Positions 27,317 to 35,527 of a DNA stretch of 64,000 bases are shown piece by piece; the stretch's first letter is position 1; each line of letters opens with the position of its first letter. The position numbers and the translations under genes are program-made. The notes beneath the pieces are model-generated. The model was not told the DNA's origin and did no database searches. It saw only the letters and a program-made list of their open reading frames with translations. The stretch is taken from NCBI RefSeq assembly GCF_003635115.1, contig NZ_RBXJ01000001.1, positions 992,001 to 1,056,000 of the forward strand, in the 5' to 3' direction. The stretch comes from Microbacterium sp. AG1240. GTDB taxonomy: Bacteria; Actinomycetota; Actinomycetes; Actinomycetales; Microbacteriaceae.

Positions 27317-27996
27317 GCTGGGTTCTCGACAACCTCGGTCTCATCGGCGGCCTGACGCTCGATCACCTGCGCCAGAGCGTCATCCCCCTGGTGATCGGGT
27401 TCGTCATCTCGGTGCCGCTCGGGTGGGTGGCGTGGCGCTACCGTCTCGTACGCAGCGGCGTCATCACGATCACGGGTCTGCTCTACACGATCCCCTCGCT
27501 GGCACTCCTCATCCTGTTGCCGTCCGTCCTGGGCTACAGCATCGTGAGCGAGACAAACCTCATCGTGGCCCTGGCGATCTATGCGGTCGCCATCCTCGTG
27601 CGCTCCGTCGCCGACGGTCTCGACTCCGTCGACCCCGGAGTGCGCCAGGCATCGACCGCGATCGGGTACGGCACGTTCCGCCGCTTCTGGGCGGTCGACT
27701 TCCCCCTGGCGGGTCCGGTCATCCTCGCGGGCCTTCGCGTTGCCGCGGCGAGCACCATCTCGCTCGCGACGGTGGGCATCCTCGTCGGCGTCATCAACCT
27801 CGGCTACCTGTTCACGAACGGTCTGCAGCGCCGGATCATCCCCGAGGTGCTGGCGGGCGTCGTCGTGGTGGTGCTGCTCGCACTGCTCGTCGACTTCGTG
27901 CTCGTCGTGGCCGGCCGACTGCTCATGCCGTGGACGCGGGCGACGGCGGTGCGCCGCGTGCGCCGCGCCCCGATCGGTGCGGAGGCGACGGCATGA
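27313..27996 (+). CDS. osmoprotectant ABC transporter permease (OpuCB type)
   Basis: A 227-residue membrane permease with about five to six helices. The family motif YTIPSLALLILLPS and the ATPase-contact loop ASTAIGYGTFRRFWAVDFPLAGPVI are clear, followed by TISLATVGILVGVINLGYLFT. GTG 27313 overlaps the ATPase stop and the gene's own stop overlaps the next permease by ATGA. It forms a heterodimer with the permease at 27993. Confidence 0.92.
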   Translation: MSWVLDNLGLIGGLTLDHLRQSVIPLVIGFVISVPLGWVAWRYRLVRSGVITITGLLYTIPSLALLILLPSVLGYSIVSETNLIVALAIYAVAILVRSVADGLDSVDPGVRQASTAIGYGTFRRFWAVDFPLAGPVILAGLRVAAASTISLATVGILVGVINLGYLFTNGLQRRIIPEVLAGVVVVVLLALLVDFVLVVAGRLLMPWTRATAVRRVRRAPIGAEATA

Positions 27997-28754
27997 ACCT
28001 CTTCATCGACGCGTTCGCGTGGATCTTCTCGCCCGACCGTCTGTCGGGCGACCTGCCGCTGCAGCTCGCGCTCTTCCAGCAGCTGGCCTACACCTTCGTC
28101 TCGGTCGTCATCGCGGCGCTCATCGCGGTGCCCGTCGGCTGGGCCATCGGCCACACCGGGCGCGGTCGCGAGGTCGCGGTCGCCATCTCGGGCGCCGCGC
28201 GCGCCATCCCCTCGTTCGGTCTGCTGATCCTGCTCGTTCTGCTCCTCGGGGTGCTGCGCAAGCCCGAGGCCGCGGTGATCACTTTCGTCATCCTGGCCAT
28301 CCCGTCGATCCTCGCGGGCGCCTACACGGGTCTCGAGGCGATCGATCGCCGGGTCATCGACGCCGGGCGGGCGATGGGAATGACCGAGTGGCAGATCCTG
28401 TGGCGCATCGAGGTGCCCCTCGGACTGCCGCTGCTCGTCGGGGGCCTGCGCGCCGGAACGCTGCAGGTGGTCGCCACCGTGGCGATCGCCGCGTACATCG
28501 GTCTGGGCGGACTCGGGCAGTACATCATCAGCGGTCTGCAGTTGCGCCAGCTCGACGTGATCATCGGCGGTGCCATCCTCGTCGCCGTCCTCGCCCTGGT
28601 GCTCGATGCGCTGTTCGCGATCGTGCAGCACCTGGTCGTACCGCGCGGCATTCGCGCCGGCGCCGTCGCGGCCGGCTCGGAAGGCCGCAAGAAGACCTCG
28701 CGCACCGCGACCGAACGTCCGGTGAGCGTCACGACGGCCGACGCCGCCCGTTAG
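27993..28754 (+). CDS. osmoprotectant ABC transporter permease (OpuCD type)
   Basis: The second permease, 253 residues. It has RAIPSFGLLILLVLLLG, the EAA loop DAGRAMGMTEWQILWRIEVPLGLPLLVGG and IAAYIGLGGLGQYI, as in the partner subunit but with distinct sequence. A basic, Ser/Thr-rich cytoplasmic tail of about 35 residues (GSEGRKKTSRTATERPV) follows the last helix. The binding-protein gene follows 45 bases later. Confidence 0.92.
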   Translation: MNLFIDAFAWIFSPDRLSGDLPLQLALFQQLAYTFVSVVIAALIAVPVGWAIGHTGRGREVAVAISGAARAIPSFGLLILLVLLLGVLRKPEAAVITFVILAIPSILAGAYTGLEAIDRRVIDAGRAMGMTEWQILWRIEVPLGLPLLVGGLRAGTLQVVATVAIAAYIGLGGLGQYIISGLQLRQLDVIIGGAILVAVLALVLDALFAIVQHLVVPRGIRAGAVAAGSEGRKKTSRTATERPVSVTTADAAR

Positions 28755-28799
28755 ACGCCCTCGGGAACACGAAACCCCACCAAGGAAAAGAGAAATAAC

Positions 28800-29717
28800 A
28801 TGTTCACAGCACGAACTCGAAAGGGCCTCGTCGGCACAGCCGTCGGCGCGGCGGCGCTCCTCGCCCTGGCCGGCTGCTCGTCCAGCAGCCCGCTTGATTC
28901 CGGCGCGTCCGCCGGCGACGGCGGATCCGACGGCCCCATCGTCGTCGGGTCGCAGGCCTACCCGTCGAACGAGATCATCGCCGAGATCTACGCCCAGGCT
29001 CTCGAGGCCGCGGGCTTCGAGGTCACGACCCAGTTCAGCATCGGACAGCGCGACGCCTACATCCCGCTGCTCGAAGACGGCTCGGTCAACCTGTTCCCCG
29101 AGTACTCCGGCAACCTGCTGCAGTACTTCGACGCCGCGACCACCGCGCGTACGTCCGACGAGGTCTACGCGGCGCTCCCCGACGCGCTGCCCGAGGGCCT
29201 GAAGGTTCTCGACCAGTCGGCGGCGACCGACCAGGACTCCTACACGGTCACGGCCGCCTTCGCCGAGGAGAACAACCTCACCACGATCGCCGATCTGGCG
29301 AACGTCACGGTCCCGCTGACGCTCGGCGGCAACGCAGAGCTGGCGGAGCGTCCCTACGGTCCGACCGGCCTGAAGGACACCTACGGCGTCGACGTCTCGT
29401 TCACCCCGACCGGTGACACCACGGTGGAGGATCTCCTCGCCGGCACCGTCAACATCGCGAACGTCTACACGGCCGACCCGCGCATCGAGACCGACGACCT
29501 CGTCGTGCTGGAAGACCCCGAGGGTCTGTTCCTCGCGTCGAACATCGTTCCCGTCGTGAGCGCCGACTTCCCGGCCGACGCCGCCGACGTCATCAACAAG
29601 ATCAGCGCGGCGCTGACCCCCGAGGGTCTGGTCACGCTGAACGTGCAGAACACCGTCGACCAGCGTTCGGCGAGCGACATCGCGGCCGACTGGCTGAAGG
29701 AGAACGGCCTGGCCTGA
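28800..29717 (+). CDS. glycine betaine/choline-type binding lipoprotein
   Basis: Substrate-binding lipoprotein of the OpuAC family, 305 residues. The signal peptide ends in LLALAGC and is followed by a Ser/Gly linker. The mature protein starts PIVVGSQAYPSNEIIAEIYAQALE and contains LFPEYSGNLLQYF, the aromatic and acidic residues that form the ligand box in this family. It captures an osmoprotectant for the permease pair encoded upstream. AAGGAAAAGAG precedes ATG 28800. A strong terminator follows at 29734. Confidence 0.92.
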   Translation: MFTARTRKGLVGTAVGAAALLALAGCSSSSPLDSGASAGDGGSDGPIVVGSQAYPSNEIIAEIYAQALEAAGFEVTTQFSIGQRDAYIPLLEDGSVNLFPEYSGNLLQYFDAATTARTSDEVYAALPDALPEGLKVLDQSAATDQDSYTVTAAFAEENNLTTIADLANVTVPLTLGGNAELAERPYGPTGLKDTYGVDVSFTPTGDTTVEDLLAGTVNIANVYTADPRIETDDLVVLEDPEGLFLASNIVPVVSADFPADAADVINKISAALTPEGLVTLNVQNTVDQRSASDIAADWLKENGLA

Positions 29718-29733
29718 CCAGCATCCGTTTTCC

Positions 29734-29765
29734 GAGGGTCGTCCGGCTTCCGCCGGGCGGCCCTC
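29734..29765 (+). terminator. terminator of the osmoprotectant operon
   Basis: GAGGGTCGTCCGGC pairs with GCCGGGCGGCCCTC around a TTCC loop. All 14 positions pair, two as G-U. It lies 17 bases after the binding-protein stop. Confidence 0.8.
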
Positions 29766-29824
29766 ATCGCGTCGGCGGTGTGGCGCGACGACGGGGGGAG
29801 CGGCGGAGCGGTGCGAGGGTCCGC

Positions 29825-29885
29825 GACGCTGGCATCGGGACGGGCGGGAGACGCCGGCCGAAGGCCGACGTCGAGGGCATGCGTC
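29825..29885. repeat. diverged single copy of the 107-bp repeat core
   Basis: This stretch shares GACGCTGGCATCGGGAC, GGCGGGAGACG, CGGCCGAAGGCCG and GGGCATGCGTC with the tandem repeats at 7361-7601, about nine bases in ten overall, and keeps the hairpin with its GAA loop. It lies between the osmoprotectant operon terminator and the ABC-F gene. No gene is seen in the 260-bp gap. Confidence 0.85.
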
Positions 29886-29977
29886 GCGGACCGTGACACC
29901 GCGCAGCTCGCACCGTTACCACGCCGCCACCCGCGCACACCATCCGCACACCCGCGACCCCGTACCCTGGAGGCAAT

Positions 29978-31789
29978 ATGGCGCATCTTCTCGGGGCCGA
30001 GTCCCTGCATCTCGAATACCCGACCAAAGTCGTCTTCGACGCCGTGACCCTGGGGGTCTCGGAGGGTGACCGCATCGGCATCGTCGGCCGCAACGGCGAC
30101 GGCAAGTCGAGCCTCCTGGGCATGCTGGCGGGCCTGCGCCAACCCGACTCCGGACGCGTCACGGTCCGCAGCGGCGTCACGGTGGGCGTGTTGCACCAGG
30201 CCGATGAGCTCGACGATGACGACACCGTCTCGAACGCTGTCGTCGACGGGCGCGCGGAACACGAGTGGGCGGGCGACGCGCGCACGCGCGACGTGATCGC
30301 CGGCCTCCTCTCCGACGTCCCCTGGGAGGCGCGCATCGGAACGCTCTCGGGCGGTCAGCGACGCCGCGTCGCGCTCGCGCGGCTACTCTCGGGAGACTGG
30401 GACATCCTCTTCCTCGACGAGCCGACGAACCACCTCGACGTCGAGGCGATCACCTGGCTCGCCGCACACGTGAAGCGCCGGTGGGCCGCGAATTCGGGAG
30501 CCCTCCTGGTCGTGACGCACGACCGGTGGTTCCTCGACGAGGTGAGCACCGTGACGTGGGAGGTGCACGACCGCATCGTCGATGCCTTCGAGGGCGGGTA
30601 CGCGGCCTACATCCTGCAGCGCGTGGAGCGCGATCGGCAGTCGGCGACGATCGAGGCGCGTCGTCAGAACCTCGCCAAGAAGGAACTCGCGTGGCTGCGC
30701 CGCGGCGCGCCCGCGCGATCGACCAAGCCCAAGTTCCGCATCGACGCGGCGAACGAACTGATCGCGGATGTGCCGGAGATCCGCGATCGCATCGCGCTGC
30801 AGTCGCTGGCGACGTCCCGACTGGGCAAAGACGTCGTCGACCTGATCGACGTGGCCGTGAGCTACCCCTCGACGGGCTCGGGGGAGCCGCGCCAGGTCTT
30901 CGACGACGTCACGTGGCTGATCGCCCCGGGGGAGCGCACCGGCATCCTGGGCGTCAACGGCGCCGGCAAGTCGACTCTCCTCGGCCTCGTGGACGGATCG
31001 ATCCAGCCCACCGAGGGCCGCGTCAAGCGCGGCAAGACCGTGCATGTCGCGACGTTGACGCAGCGCCTCGACGAGCTCGAGCAGCACCTCAAGGATCCCG
31101 TGCGCGTGGTGATCTCCCGGTTGCGCACGTCGTACACCTTCGGCACCGGCTCGAAAGCGCAGGAACTCTCACCCGGACAGCTGCTCGAGCAGCTCGGTTT
31201 CTCCAGCGCGCAGCTCTCCACCCCGGTGAAGGATCTCTCGGGCGGGCAGAAGCGGCGCCTGCAGCTGCTGCTGATCCTGCTCGATCAGCCGAACGTGCTG
31301 ATCCTCGACGAGCCCACGAACGACCTCGATACCGACATGCTCGCGGCGATGGAGGATCTCCTCGACTCGTGGCCGGGCACCCTGCTGGTGGTCTCGCACG
31401 ACCGGTACTTCCTCGAGCGGGTCACCGACCAGCAGTACGCCATCCTCGGCGGCAAGCTCAGGCACCTCCCCGGTGGCGTCGACGAGTACCTTCGCCTGCG
31501 CGCGAAGGGAGAGGGCGCGGCTCCGACGCCGGCTGGCGGCAACCCCTCGACGTCGACGCCCGCTCTGTCCGGAGGAGACCTCCGCGCGGCGCAGAAAGAG
31601 GTCTCCGCGATCGAGCGGAAGATCGTCAAGCTCGACGGCCAGGTGAGTTCGGCCCGCACCGCGCTCGTCGAGTGGGATCCGTCCGATTACGAGGGTCTCG
31701 GTGCGGAGATGAAGAGAATCACCGCGCTCGAGGCCGAACGTGACGAGCTCGAGGGTCGCTGGATGGAACTGAGCGAGGCGCTCGACTGA
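29978..31789 (+). CDS. ABC-F family ATPase
   Basis: A 603-residue soluble protein with two ABC domains and no membrane segment. The first domain has GRNGDGKSS, LSGGQRRRVALARLL and ILFLDEPTNHLD; the second has GVNGAGKST, LSGGQKRRLQLLLIL and VLILDEPTNDLD. The linker is basic (ARRQNLAKKELAWLRRGAPARSTKPKFR), as in Uup/EttA-type translation factors, and the C-terminal 80 residues are a coiled coil as in Uup. It probably acts on the ribosome; antibiotic protection is possible but not shown. GGAGG precedes ATG 29978. Confidence 0.92.
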   Translation: MAHLLGAESLHLEYPTKVVFDAVTLGVSEGDRIGIVGRNGDGKSSLLGMLAGLRQPDSGRVTVRSGVTVGVLHQADELDDDDTVSNAVVDGRAEHEWAGDARTRDVIAGLLSDVPWEARIGTLSGGQRRRVALARLLSGDWDILFLDEPTNHLDVEAITWLAAHVKRRWAANSGALLVVTHDRWFLDEVSTVTWEVHDRIVDAFEGGYAAYILQRVERDRQSATIEARRQNLAKKELAWLRRGAPARSTKPKFRIDAANELIADVPEIRDRIALQSLATSRLGKDVVDLIDVAVSYPSTGSGEPRQVFDDVTWLIAPGERTGILGVNGAGKSTLLGLVDGSIQPTEGRVKRGKTVHVATLTQRLDELEQHLKDPVRVVISRLRTSYTFGTGSKAQELSPGQLLEQLGFSSAQLSTPVKDLSGGQKRRLQLLLILLDQPNVLILDEPTNDLDTDMLAAMEDLLDSWPGTLLVVSHDRYFLERVTDQQYAILGGKLRHLPGGVDEYLRLRAKGEGAAPTPAGGNPSTSTPALSGGDLRAAQKEVSAIERKIVKLDGQVSSARTALVEWDPSDYEGLGAEMKRITALEAERDELEGRWMELSEALD

Positions 31790-31798
31790 GTCGCGGCG

Positions 31799-32296
31799 TC
31801 AGGAGTCGAAGCCGAGGCTGAGCTTGCGCAGGAGCCCGGCCAGGCGGTCTCGATCACCGCGCGAGAGCGCGCCGAGCAGCAACGCCTCGGCGTCGACGAG
31901 GCGGGTGATCGCCGCGTCGACGCGCGTTCGTCCGTCGGCGGTGAGGGTGACCAGGATGCTGCGTCCGTCGCCGGGGTCCGACTCCCGCCGCACGAGCCTC
32001 CGCCCCACCAGGCGGTCGATGCGGTTCGTCATGGTGCCGCTGGAGACGAGCGTCTGCTGCAGCAGCTGCTTCGGGCTCAGCTGGAACGGCTCGCCCGCCC
32101 GGCGGAGGGCCGACAGCACGTCCCATTCCCACGACTCGAGGTCGCTGCGGCGGAACGCCTCCCTGCGCGCCCGGTCGAGGTGGCGCGAGAGCCGGTCGAC
32201 GCGGGAGAGTACTTCGAGGGGCGAGAAGTCGAGATCGGGGCGTTGACGCACCCAGGCGTCGACGATGCGGTCCACCTCGTCGCTGTGCGGGGTCAT
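31799..32296 (-). CDS. MarR-family regulator
   Basis: A 165-residue winged-helix repressor-type protein. The DNA-binding part reads LSPKQLLQQTLVSSGTMTNRIDRLVGRRLVRRESDPGDGRS, with Asp and Arg of the wing conserved, and dimerising helices lie at both ends. It ends nine bases from the facing ABC-F gene, a possible target but without proof. The start ATG 32296 follows GATAAT on the minus strand by six bases, a likely leaderless promoter. Confidence 0.9.
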   Translation of the reverse strand: MTPHSDEVDRIVDAWVRQRPDLDFSPLEVLSRVDRLSRHLDRARREAFRRSDLESWEWDVLSALRRAGEPFQLSPKQLLQQTLVSSGTMTNRIDRLVGRRLVRRESDPGDGRSILVTLTADGRTRVDAAITRLVDAEALLLGALSRGDRDRLAGLLRKLSLGFDS

Positions 32297-32363
32297 CGCA
32301 CCATTATCGTCGGCGTCCGCATGGCAGACTTGTCGGGCGCCGACAGCCCCGAGGCGGGCGCGG

Positions 32364-32435
32364 TCCGCCGTGGTGTAATGGCAGCACGACAGCCTTTGGA
32401 GCTGTGAGGTCTAGGTTCGAATCCTGGCGGCGGAG
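32364..32435 (+). tRNA. tRNA-Gln (UUG)
   Basis: A complete cloverleaf of 72 bases. The acceptor TCCGCCG pairs with CGGCGGA with discriminator G. The anticodon stem is ACAGC/GCTGT around the loop CTTTGGA, giving anticodon TTG. The T arm is CTAGG-TTCGAAT-CCTGG. CCA is not encoded. The start codon of glmU lies one base after the discriminator. Confidence 0.95.
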
Positions 32436-32436
32436 C

Positions 32437-33885
32437 ATGAACGAAACGAGCGAACTCGCCATCGTGATCCTGGCCGCAGGCCAAGGAACCCGCATGCGGT
32501 CCACCCTGCCGAAGGTGCTGCACGCGGTGGGCGGTCGTCCGCTCGTCGGGCACGTGCTCGACACCGCCGGGGCGTTGAACCCCACGCGCGTCATCGTCGT
32601 GGTGCGGCACGAGCGCGATCTCGTCGCTGACACGGTGCTCGGCCTCGCTCCGGGTGTCGTCATCGTCGACCAGGACGAGATCCCCGGAACCGGGCGCGCG
32701 GTGCAGGTCGCCCTCGCCGAGCTCGGCGACTTCGACGGCGATGTGCTCGTCCTCAGTGCCGACGTGCCCCTGCTCGAGTCGTCGACGCTCTCCGACCTGC
32801 TCGACACCCACCGCGCGCAGCAGGCGGCCGCGACCCTGCTGAGCGCGCGACTGGACGATCCCACCGGCTACGGCCGCATCATCCGCGGAGCCGGCGGCGG
32901 CGTCGAGCGCATCGTGGAGCAGAAGGATGCGACGGCCGACGAGGCATCCGTCACCGAGATCAACGTCGGGGTCTACGTCTTCCAGGCCCCGTCGCTGCGC
33001 ACCCACCTCGAGCTGGTCGGCACGGCGAACGCGCAGGGCGAGAAGTACCTGACCGACGTCGTTCGTCTGCTCCGCGACTCGCGCCACACGGTGGCCGCCG
33101 CCGACGCTCCCGACGCCTCGACCGCGCTCGGGGTGAACGATCGCGTGCAGCTCTCCGAGGCCGCGCGCATCCTGAACGCGCGCACGGTACGGCACTGGCA
33201 GCTCGAGGGCGTCACGATCCTCGACCCGGCCACGACGTGGATCGACGTCACCGCCACGCTCGCCCCCGACGTCACCGTGCTGCCGAACACCCACATCCTG
33301 CGTTCCACGGCCGTGGGCCGCGGCGCGCTGATCGGTCCCGACACGAGCCTCGTCGACTGCGAGGTGGGGGAGGACGCGACGGTCACCCGCACCGATGCGA
33401 CGCTCGCCGTGATCGGCGCGAAGGCGAGCGTGGGTCCGTTCGCCTACCTCCGGCCCAACACGGTGCTGGCGTCCAAGGGCAAGATCGGCACGTTCGTGGA
33501 GACGAAGAACTCCACGATCGGCGAGGGCAGCAAGGTGCCGCACCTGTCGTACATCGGCGACACCACCATCGGCGAGCGGGTGAACCTCGGAGCCGGTGCG
33601 ATCACCGCGAACTACGACGACGTTACCAAGCACCGCACCGAGATCGGCGACGAGGTGCACACCGGCTCGCACAACGTCTTCGTCGCGCCCGTTAGGATCG
33701 GAGACGGCGCGAAGACCGGCGCGGGAGCCGTCGTCCGCAAGGACGTTCCTCCCGGCGCCCTGGCACTCAGCGTGGCCCCCCAGCGCAACATCGAGGGGTG
33801 GGTCGACAAGAACCGATCGGGCACCGGAGCGGCAGCCGCCGCGGCACGCGCCCGGTCTGCACAGGAAGCCGGCGATGGCTCGTAA
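32437..33885 (+). CDS. glmU: bifunctional GlcNAc-1-phosphate uridyltransferase / GlcN-1-phosphate acetyltransferase
   Basis: Makes UDP-N-acetylglucosamine for peptidoglycan. The 482-residue protein has the uridyltransferase loop LAAGQGTRMRSTLPKVLH at its N-terminus, ADVPLL and the linker, then a left-handed beta-helix with VGPFAYLRPNTVL, FVETKNSTIGEGSKVPHLSYIGD and NYDD for acetyl transfer. An extra Ala/Arg-rich tail ends it. The only fitting start is ATG 32437, one base past the mature end of tRNA-Gln, so there is no room for a normal ribosome-binding site except inside the tRNA. It overlaps prs by 11 bases. Confidence 0.95.
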   Translation: MNETSELAIVILAAGQGTRMRSTLPKVLHAVGGRPLVGHVLDTAGALNPTRVIVVVRHERDLVADTVLGLAPGVVIVDQDEIPGTGRAVQVALAELGDFDGDVLVLSADVPLLESSTLSDLLDTHRAQQAAATLLSARLDDPTGYGRIIRGAGGGVERIVEQKDATADEASVTEINVGVYVFQAPSLRTHLELVGTANAQGEKYLTDVVRLLRDSRHTVAAADAPDASTALGVNDRVQLSEAARILNARTVRHWQLEGVTILDPATTWIDVTATLAPDVTVLPNTHILRSTAVGRGALIGPDTSLVDCEVGEDATVTRTDATLAVIGAKASVGPFAYLRPNTVLASKGKIGTFVETKNSTIGEGSKVPHLSYIGDTTIGERVNLGAGAITANYDDVTKHRTEIGDEVHTGSHNVFVAPVRIGDGAKTGAGAVVRKDVPPGALALSVAPQRNIEGWVDKNRSGTGAAAAAARARSAQEAGDGS

Positions 33886-34909
33886 GAAGAAGACCGTAGA
33901 CCTCGACCGCGAGAACGACATCGCCCCGGGCCTGGTCGCCAAGACCAAGAAGCGGCTCGTGGTCGCGACGGGTCGCTCGCACCCCGACCTCGCGCACCAG
34001 GTCGCGCAGCAGCTCGGCACCGAGCTCGCGCCCACCGAGCACCGCACCTTCGCCTCGGGCGAGATCTACACCCGGTTCGAGGTCTCGATCCGCGGCTGCG
34101 ACGTGTTCGTGATCCAGTCGTTCGGCCCCCCGGTCAACGAGTGGCTGATGGAGCTGCTGATCATGCTCGACGCGCTCAAGCGCGCGTCGGCGAAGCGCAT
34201 CACCGTGGTCGCTCCGTACTTCCCCTATTCACGGCAGGACAAGAAGGGCCGCGGACGCGAGCCCATCAGCGCCCGCCTCGTCGCCGACCTGCTGAAGACG
34301 GCCGGTGCCGACCGCGTGATGAGCGTCGACCTGCACGCCGCGCAGATCCAGGGCTTCTTCGACGGCCCGGTCGACCACCTCTTCGCCAAGCCCGTGCTGC
34401 TCGAGCACTTCCAGGCGAACCTGAGTCCCGAAGACCGCGAGACGCTGACCGTCGTGTCTCCCGACATGGGCCGCGTGCGCGTGGCCGACACCTGGTCGGA
34501 CAGCCTGAACGCGCCGCTGGCGATCATCCACAAGCGTCGCGACCCCAAGGTCGCCAACCAGGTCACGGTGCGCGAGATCGTCGGTGAGGTCGACGGCCGC
34601 ACCTGCCTCCTCGTCGACGACATGATCGACACCGGCGGCACCATCGCGAAGGCGGCGCAGGCGCTGAAAGACGCGGGCGCGCGCAAGGTCATCGTCGCGG
34701 CGACCCACGCGATCTTCAGCGATCCGGCTCGTGAGCGGTTGCAGCATCCCGCCATCGACCAGGTCGTGGTGACCGACACGGTTCCGATCCCCGAGGAGAA
34801 GCGATTCCCGTCGCTCATCGTGCTGCCGATCGCGCCTCTTCTCGCCCGCGCCGTGCGCGAGGTCTTCGAGGACGGCTCGGTCACGAGCATGTTCGGCGGC
34901 GAGGCCTAG
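33875..34909 (+). CDS. prs: ribose-phosphate pyrophosphokinase
   Basis: Makes PRPP from ribose 5-phosphate and ATP. The 344-residue protein has PYFPYSRQDKKGRGREPISA, the metal site DLHAAQIQGFFDGPVDHL and the PRPP loop LLVDDMIDTGGTI. About 25 extra N-terminal residues (MARKKKTVDLDREND) precede the domain, typical of actinobacterial forms. AGGAAG lies six bases before ATG 33875, inside the glmU end. The glmU-prs order is common in this phylum. Confidence 0.95.
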   Translation: MARKKKTVDLDRENDIAPGLVAKTKKRLVVATGRSHPDLAHQVAQQLGTELAPTEHRTFASGEIYTRFEVSIRGCDVFVIQSFGPPVNEWLMELLIMLDALKRASAKRITVVAPYFPYSRQDKKGRGREPISARLVADLLKTAGADRVMSVDLHAAQIQGFFDGPVDHLFAKPVLLEHFQANLSPEDRETLTVVSPDMGRVRVADTWSDSLNAPLAIIHKRRDPKVANQVTVREIVGEVDGRTCLLVDDMIDTGGTIAKAAQALKDAGARKVIVAATHAIFSDPARERLQHPAIDQVVVTDTVPIPEEKRFPSLIVLPIAPLLARAVREVFEDGSVTSMFGGEA

Positions 34910-34958
34910 CCCTTCCACAGTGCGCGCATAAGGTGAACCGTCACGCTGATGGTCTCGT

Positions 34959-34999
34959 GTCACCTGAGTGACGATCCTGCTCGGTAGAGCAGCAGGATC
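34959..34999 (+). promoter_or_regulatory. paired hairpins in the leader of the flavin module
   Basis: GTCAC-CTGA-GTGAC (34959-34972) is followed directly by GATCCTGCT (34973-34981) and AGCAGGATC (34991-34999), a perfect 9-bp stem with a 9-base loop. The second hairpin ends 28 bases before the lipoprotein start. It may end prs transcription or control the downstream operon; there is no T-run. Confidence 0.4.
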
Positions 35000-35027
35000 G
35001 CGAGGCACTGCTGAAGGAGCACCCCCC

Positions 35028-35519
35028 ATGATCCGCACCACCGCCGTACCCCGCCCCGTCCGCGCCGGAGCCGCCCTCGTGGGTGTCCTCGGTATGGTCA
35101 CCCTCGCCGGATGCGCCGGCGCCACGACGCCCGCCGCCGACGCCGAGGAGACGACGCCCGCGACCACCGCACCGTCGTCCTCGTCCGCAACCGGCACAGA
35201 CACGGGTTCGATCGTCGGCAGCGCCTACACCGACGGGACCTACACGGCCGAGGGGTCGTATTCGACCCCGGAGTCGGTCGAGACCGTCGAGGTGACGATC
35301 ACGCTCGAGAGCGACGTCGTCACGGCCGTCGAGGTGACCGGCGACCCGCAGGCCGCCGAGTCGAAGCGGTACCAGTCCGAGTTCATCGGGGGCATCTCCG
35401 ACGAGGTCGTGGGCAAGCTGGTCGACGACGTCTCGGTCAGCCGTGTCGCGGGGTCCTCGCTCACCAGCGGCGGGTTCAACAAGGCTCTCCAGACGATCAA
35501 GTCCGAAGCCGCGGCCTGA
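35028..35519 (+). CDS. FMN-binding-domain lipoprotein
   Basis: A 163-residue secreted lipoprotein with lipobox VTLAGC (Cys29), a Thr/Ser/Ala linker to about residue 60, and a C-terminal FMN-binding domain starting DGTYTAEGSYSTP. The flavin-attachment motif, normally SGATxTS, reads AGSSLTS (141-147), so Ser144 is the expected acceptor for covalent FMN in place of Thr. It should carry electrons outside the membrane. The next gene encodes ApbE, the enzyme that attaches FMN, and the third a membrane reductase. GAAGGAG precedes ATG 35028. Confidence 0.85.
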   Translation: MIRTTAVPRPVRAGAALVGVLGMVTLAGCAGATTPAADAEETTPATTAPSSSSATGTDTGSIVGSAYTDGTYTAEGSYSTPESVETVEVTITLESDVVTAVEVTGDPQAAESKRYQSEFIGGISDEVVGKLVDDVSVSRVAGSSLTSGGFNKALQTIKSEAAA

Positions 35520-35527
35520 CCGGCGTC

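Noticed and set aside
34928..34946. Second iron box (TAAGGTGA) before the flavin lipoprotein gene
   Set aside because: Only the left half matches; the right half of the DtxR/IdeR palindrome is missing. The sequence may simply be a -10 box.
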